DNA of 64,000 bases. Source: Ophioderma brevispina (Eukaryota; Echinodermata; Ophiuroidea; Amphilepidida; Ophiodermatidae). Positions 59,841 to 64,000 of the stretch are shown piece by piece (position 1 is the first letter of the stretch; the number at the start of each line of letters is the position of its first letter). The position numbers and the translations under genes were made by a program. Under the pieces are notes generated by a model, which saw only the letters and a program-made list of their open reading frames with translations, was not told where the DNA came from and did not search any database. The stretch spans positions 24,128 through 88,127 of the forward strand of contig JAMKCH010019889.1 of assembly GCA_023653785.1 (NCBI GenBank), read 5' to 3'.

Positions 59841-61327
59841 CGGGAATTTCTAGTGCCATTTTCGGTTGTACATGGGAACCCTTTCTTTTAACAAACCAGA
59901 AAAGCAGATAGATAGAGACATAATTTGTTACTGGTGCTGTGGAATAAAAATTTAGATAAGATTCCATGCAGCTGTAGAGGGATCCGAAATAGTGAGTAAA
60001 TTTTAAACTAAAACCTTTCGCCAATAGAATCATTGCTCACAATCGGGGCTTCGTCAGCCCTCGTTGGCGTAGTGTTTCCGAGGTAGCAGGGTGTTTGATC
60101 ACCTAGTTATTATGTCTGGAATCAAATCTGGAGACGCTCCGCCCTGCGCCGTCGCAGTGAGTATTTGCCCGAGCGTAGCGCGCAACAAAAGTGCAATTAA
60201 CCTCTGCTGTATTGGCCAATGGCGCAAACCGTCTTACGTTACTAGGATGCCTTGTTGCTTGGTCAAGTACAGTCCTGTGCCTACGCAGTCAACGCACACC
60301 ATTTTAGCGACGGCGTCTCGATTTTATTCCAGACAAATAGTAATAGGTCCTAGCTAGACTCACCACGTTATCTCAAGCTAGAAATTGCAATTTTGCAAGA
60401 ACCCAGGTAACCGATTTACTTCATTAAACTGTATACTCTAATTCTGTATTAGGTTTCTTTTTAATGGAATAATGATCTACTTTCTGTTATTCGAAAACTC
60501 AAATTTATATTTTTTGTGGGATGATTTAGTATTTCTGCCACACTCTAGAAATTCGGCCCCTTTAATTAACATGCGGTTTATTCGTTAACGTTGCCGAATT
60601 CGTAGCCTTGGGCAGAATAGCTAAATTCTTTCCTTTTTGTTTTAACCCAATTAGTTCGCAATGCAACCCTAAATATACGAGGAAATATACGCTTTCTTTA
60701 ATCGGAATGACCTTTTTCTTATGGACCGCTCTATTATAGGTTTGCAGAAAAGTGTACTAAACGGGTAAAGCATCATATTTACTGACTTCACACTAATACA
60801 ACTCAGTAAAATTACTCACCCCAGTTGTTGAATGATGTCCTTAGAATACAATCATCGACCAGTGAATTTGCCAAAAAGGCTTAGAAATAAACAAAATAAT
60901 ATCTACATTTGCTTTCACATGTTGAGTAAATTCGCTAGTAATGCTCTGCGTCACTGTTGTGAAACTCTACAAATTAATATATGGGAAGGATTTCCCCTGA
61001 ATTTTGTAGCTCGATTTACTAATTAATGAATTTTAATCACTTATTTGATTAAGACTTCTCATGGTAAGTGTGTGCCTGTTTTACGACCGACTAATATGAA
61101 ACAATTTTTATTAGCTCCGAATATTTGCGAAACTTTTTTGCTTTCGGAGCCTATTCATTTACCCTGCTATCAGATTATTGTATACGTAAGTGCTTCTAAA
61201 ATCTCTACCGTGATGCTATTGCGCCCAAAAAAAAACGTTCATCACGGTAGAACATGAGAAGTTCCTTTTACTAAACAAATACATACATGATTTACAATTC
61301 GAATTGATTGACTGATTCACTGAACAA
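59841..61327 (-). other. Start of RALGAPA intron 1 (inferred); no other gene seen
   Basis: On the minus strand this lies downstream of the exon at 61330-61437. I searched for the second exon, expected to encode a DLKQFF-like segment, and did not find it. A hairpin TACCGTGATG / CATCACGGTA spans 61206-61253 (approximately), nested in ACTTCTCATG / CATGAGAAGT at 61053 and 61254, suggesting a small inverted-repeat element of about 210 bases. Confidence 0.4.
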
Positions 61328-61329
61328 AC

Positions 61330-61437
61330 TTTCCCCAGCACAACACGGAGGTGTTTTAACCGTGTTAGAGCGTCTTTTCCTCGATCAAGACCTTTGTGAG
61401 GATTTTTCACATCACCGGTGAGGTTTCTTCTGAACAT
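61330..61437 (-). CDS. RALGAPA: Ral GTPase-activating protein subunit alpha, first coding exon
   Basis: The exon encodes 36 residues beginning MFRRNLTGDVKNP and containing KDALTRLKHLR (residues 21-31). Animal RALGAPA1/2 proteins begin MF, carry GDVK at the same place, and share the run DALTRLKHLR exactly. The start is the ATG in the strong context CCGCCATG at 61437; an upstream TTG in frame is not a start. The donor is uncertain; AAA|GTTTGT at 61330 is the best GT, and gives phase 0. RALGAPA pairs with RALGAPB to form the complex that switches off RalA/RalB by stimulating GTP hydrolysis; the catalytic domain is at the far C-terminus of a protein of about 2000 residues, so only the extreme N-terminus is here. 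Remaining exons lie at lower coordinates or outside the window. Confidence 0.85.
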
Positions 61438-61600
61438 GGCGGTCCGGTTAACAAGCAACAAGTATTAAGGCTGTAAACACCAAGAAATGATCAATAAACA
61501 ATCCATAGTTTTCTGACCGAAAAATCAGAATTAATGGCTGCCACGCATGCGTATTTTCAGCAGGTCAAGAACGAGGGTACTCTTTTTAGAGAATTTCCTC
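61438..61600 (-). promoter_or_regulatory. RALGAPA: RALGAPA 5' leader and probable promoter region
   Basis: This lies directly upstream of the start codon on the minus strand. No TATA box is evident. ACGCATGCGTA (61551-61562 approximately) resembles an NRF1-type GCATGC site, common at TATA-less housekeeping promoters. The transcription start and any leader intron cannot be read from sequence alone. Confidence 0.35.
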
Positions 61601-62007
61601 ACAAAAATGTTGGCTTATCGTATTCAAAGCTAAATATATGTAAGTTGGAAAGTTACATGAACAAATATTTTTATACAGTATTTGTTATATATTGATATCA
61701 TACACATTCAAATGTAATTTCATATAACGAGGCTGCAGGTCATGTTATTGGGTCACACGTGAGAATCATGTGATCAAAATTAACAGCAGTGTTTATATTT
61801 TTCTTCCTAATCAATTTTGACCAAATTAAAAAGTTATGTCGATTTTTGCATCATAAAACAGTTGATATTTAAGTAATAATTAGAAAATAATGTTTTTTCG
61901 TCAAATTAAAGGATCTAACGAGTTTTTGAGCCAATACTTTTTCTCATAGATATTTTTTATTGTCTTCTAGTATCACCAACATGAATCGCCTGATTCACAT
62001 GCATCAT
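61601..62007. other. No recognised feature
   Basis: AT-rich intergenic sequence; nothing supported. Confidence 0.5.
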
Positions 62008-62568
62008 TCACTTCCGTATTTTTAATTCATTCACCTGCGAGTGGTCGAGGGCCTTACTGTAGTTGAAAACATTGTTGCCGTCTGTAGTATATCCTGGGTA
62101 AAATTCCAGAGAGATGAAAGGTTTACTTAGTGGTATCCTTTTGCTTGTTTGCGTGGTGTGTACAAACTGCAAACTAACGGCAAAGAAAGTAAATCCAGTG
62201 GGTATGTCAGTGAAGTTCATTGATTGTGGTAAGTACAATGTAACCATGTGAGTCTCAACTTGTGAAATTGGCTTGTCTTCCAATTCACTGGCTCACTCAA
62301 ACATTTCAAATGGTGAATCATCAACATGTACAGCATTTGAAGTACAGCTTCCATTTCAGGCGTATTCCAATAATAATGCACACAGCTAAGAAGTAATTCC
62401 ATTGGTACTGCATTTACAGAAATATTGAAATTCCATTTCAAACCTCAAAGACAAACTTGTTACTTTTCTTCTGGCTCGAGGTAACGTTGATGGTACAGGT
62501 TTACTGCCTGCGGCAGCAATGGCTAGGGCCCATGTAGAGATTTGTGCGCCAATGCTTATACTATGCAA
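62008..62568 (-). pseudogene. Long minus-strand frame broken by three stops
   Basis: One reading frame runs for about 186 codons with only three in-frame stops (TAG then TGA then TGA) between residues 61 and about 95, and a stop-free stretch of over 90 codons after them (ending KALDHSQVNELKIRK). The second part has strand-like alternation (VTLYLPQSMNFTDIP, FTFFAVSLQF). I do not recognise the family. It may be a decayed gene fragment, two exons separated by a short intron, or chance. Confidence 0.25.
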
Positions 62569-63725
62569 GCAATCACTCTATTTCTTGTCTAACTTCCTGT
62601 TCATTTCCCCCATCAGACTTAGTTGACAGTTCACCGGCACACAGGAACTCTACATTGTCAGAACCAAGATAACAAGCTCGCAGTGTGGGGATCAGCCTGC
62701 TTGATGACTCATCATGAATATAGCACCCATACCAGTTGCCACAAATTCCATATCAGACTTTATGACAGTGCTTGCATCTCTTTTTGTTTACAGGGGGCTC
62801 CCTTCATGAAACTTAATAAAATATGAAAATGCAATCTCTCAACATAAGTTAATTAAATTTTGTGAAATGTCTATTTGGAAACTTGTGATGGAATTGGTGC
62901 GAGTGGGTGACAAAGTCGAATCTTCAGTTCAGTACAAACCCTCAGAGGCATTACAGGGTTGGTTCCTGAGGCCCCTTGGTCCGGCAATTAGTAATTAATG
63001 GCTTAACCACTGAATTAACTACACAGATCGAATCTGTGTTAGTGGGATATACCCACGGGACGAATTCAGTATTCTGCCCAATACAAAATTCTTTCCACAT
63101 GTAGGTACATTTCCAACTTCAATTTTTTAAAATTTTTATTAAAATACCTTATTTGATGTCCAGACTCTTCTTAAAATGGTTATCCTGTTTTGACTCTCAT
63201 CCATCTAAGGAGCCACTTCAATTACACTGTATGTTATTTCTTCTTGCTATTGTCTACCCTTTAAACTTTTCCTAGCTATCTACAATTTTCACCTTTTAAT
63301 CTTCATTGTAATTTATGGTTATGCCTACCACATTTTAGTTTTAATTTTGTGGTGATATTTTAGAGCTTTACCAATCTCTTGTATTTGTATAAATTTGTAA
63401 CTTAAAATTTGTATTTGAATTCTGTTTGTACGTGTTACATGTAATAGTGAAGATATTTTTTGAATTTTTTTTTTCTGACTGTAAATGTATTGTTGTTGTT
63501 TGTGTTCTTGTCATGACCGACTGTTTATATAATTGAACCTTTAAACCATTTGCCTTTGAAAGCCCTATAAATCATTCTAAAGACCCTGTTGATGAAACTG
63601 GTGTGACCAACAACACCCATGATATCCATAACATCAGTAATTCTAACCCGTCATTATTCCATTCAAACATCGGAAGCCTTAATTATTTGTTCATTACCAC
63701 TCTACCTATCTACCTGAAACCATAG
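62569..63725. other. No recognised gene
   Basis: AT-rich with a decayed copy of the CACAGATCGAATCTGTG hairpin at about 63022-63060. The 67-codon plus-strand frame at 62623-62826 has no family signature. Confidence 0.45.
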
Positions 63726-64000
63726 GGCCATTCAGTGACATACAGTGTTCAAGTTAATATCAACCCTCTGGTTTTAGTTACTGGAACTACGGTACCTGAA
63801 GGGAAGACATCCCACCAGCAACTCGCAGCAGTTGGTTTTCGGCCATCTCCTGAGGGGAAAACATCACTTTGGCAATGCAAAGCAATGACTTTTTTGTCCG
63901 TCTTCTGGGTTCCGAAAATTGACCTTGACACATCTGCTGAAGTCAGAAGGTCCAACGTACACTCGGCGTTTAGGAAGAACCCGGAAGTACTTTGGGAAAG
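63726..64000 (+). CDS. Open exon-like frame at right edge (unidentified)
   Basis: From a stop codon ending at 63726 the plus strand stays open for about 91 codons to the window edge. The boundary CCATAG|G follows a pyrimidine-rich stretch (CTCTACCTATCTACCTG), so a splice acceptor at 63726 is plausible. The peptide includes VQVNINPLVLVTGTTVPEGK, a second PEGKTS (an internal tandem word) and VFWVPKIDLDTSAEV. Composition is less AT-rich than the surroundings. There is no ATG in the first half, consistent with an internal exon. The opposite strand is also open over much of this stretch, so the coding strand is not certain. I do not recognise the protein. Confidence 0.35.

Overview
The window looks like a stretch of AT-rich animal nuclear genome, most likely a marine invertebrate and plausibly a non-chordate deuterostome such as an echinoderm or hemichordate. 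The lineage guess is inference: it rests on short split-gene coding fragments, frequent poly-C/poly-G runs, and a dense mix of hAT-, TTAA-type and mariner-like elements with DIRS and LINE remnants and TGACC-rich satellite. There is no operon-like layout, CRISPR array or rRNA gene, and most small open frames are chance frames.

The one host gene I recognise with confidence is the first coding exon of the Ral GTPase-activating protein alpha subunit (RALGAPA) at 61330-61437 on the minus strand. Everything to its left may be its intron 1 or intergenic DNA; I found no second exon. Two weaker plus-strand exon candidates flank it: a TATA-box plus start-codon plus splice-donor arrangement at 59707-59832, and an open frame running off the right edge from 63726.

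The rest is a mobile-element landscape. From left to right: a GTACTCC-rich region with a near-identical duplication, one copy carrying a clean 164-bp hAT insertion (3451-4643); two short families with TTAA target sites and several copies each (A: 3789, 4310, 6499, 41522; B: 7590, ~10323, 28974), plus a possible third (5297-5697); a 1.84-kb near-complete palindrome (13268-15109) beside a 1.77-kb inverted-repeat element (15856-17621); smaller palindromic elements (12683, 21551, 31302); a degenerate cysteine-protease-like frame (24507-24941); a tandem tRNA-like SINE pair split by a hAT-like element (29824-30378); a diverged tandem duplication with compositionally foreign islands (36069-38370); two ~43-bp minisatellite blocks (44560-45430); and a 1.04-kb inverted-repeat element packed with the palindrome CAACGCGTTG (47060-48103), which abuts a decayed DIRS reverse transcriptase (48104-48700). 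Further right are a TGACC-rich satellite (50450-51420, with a relative at 43440-43980), a mariner-like element (52874-53998), and two LINE 3' remnants (54480-55075 and 57840-58352).

The best candidate for something undescribed is the CAACGCGTTG element; the second is the giant palindrome, whose transcript would fold into a hairpin about 0.9 kb long. All boundaries were read by eye without alignment tools, so ends of decayed repeats are approximate.
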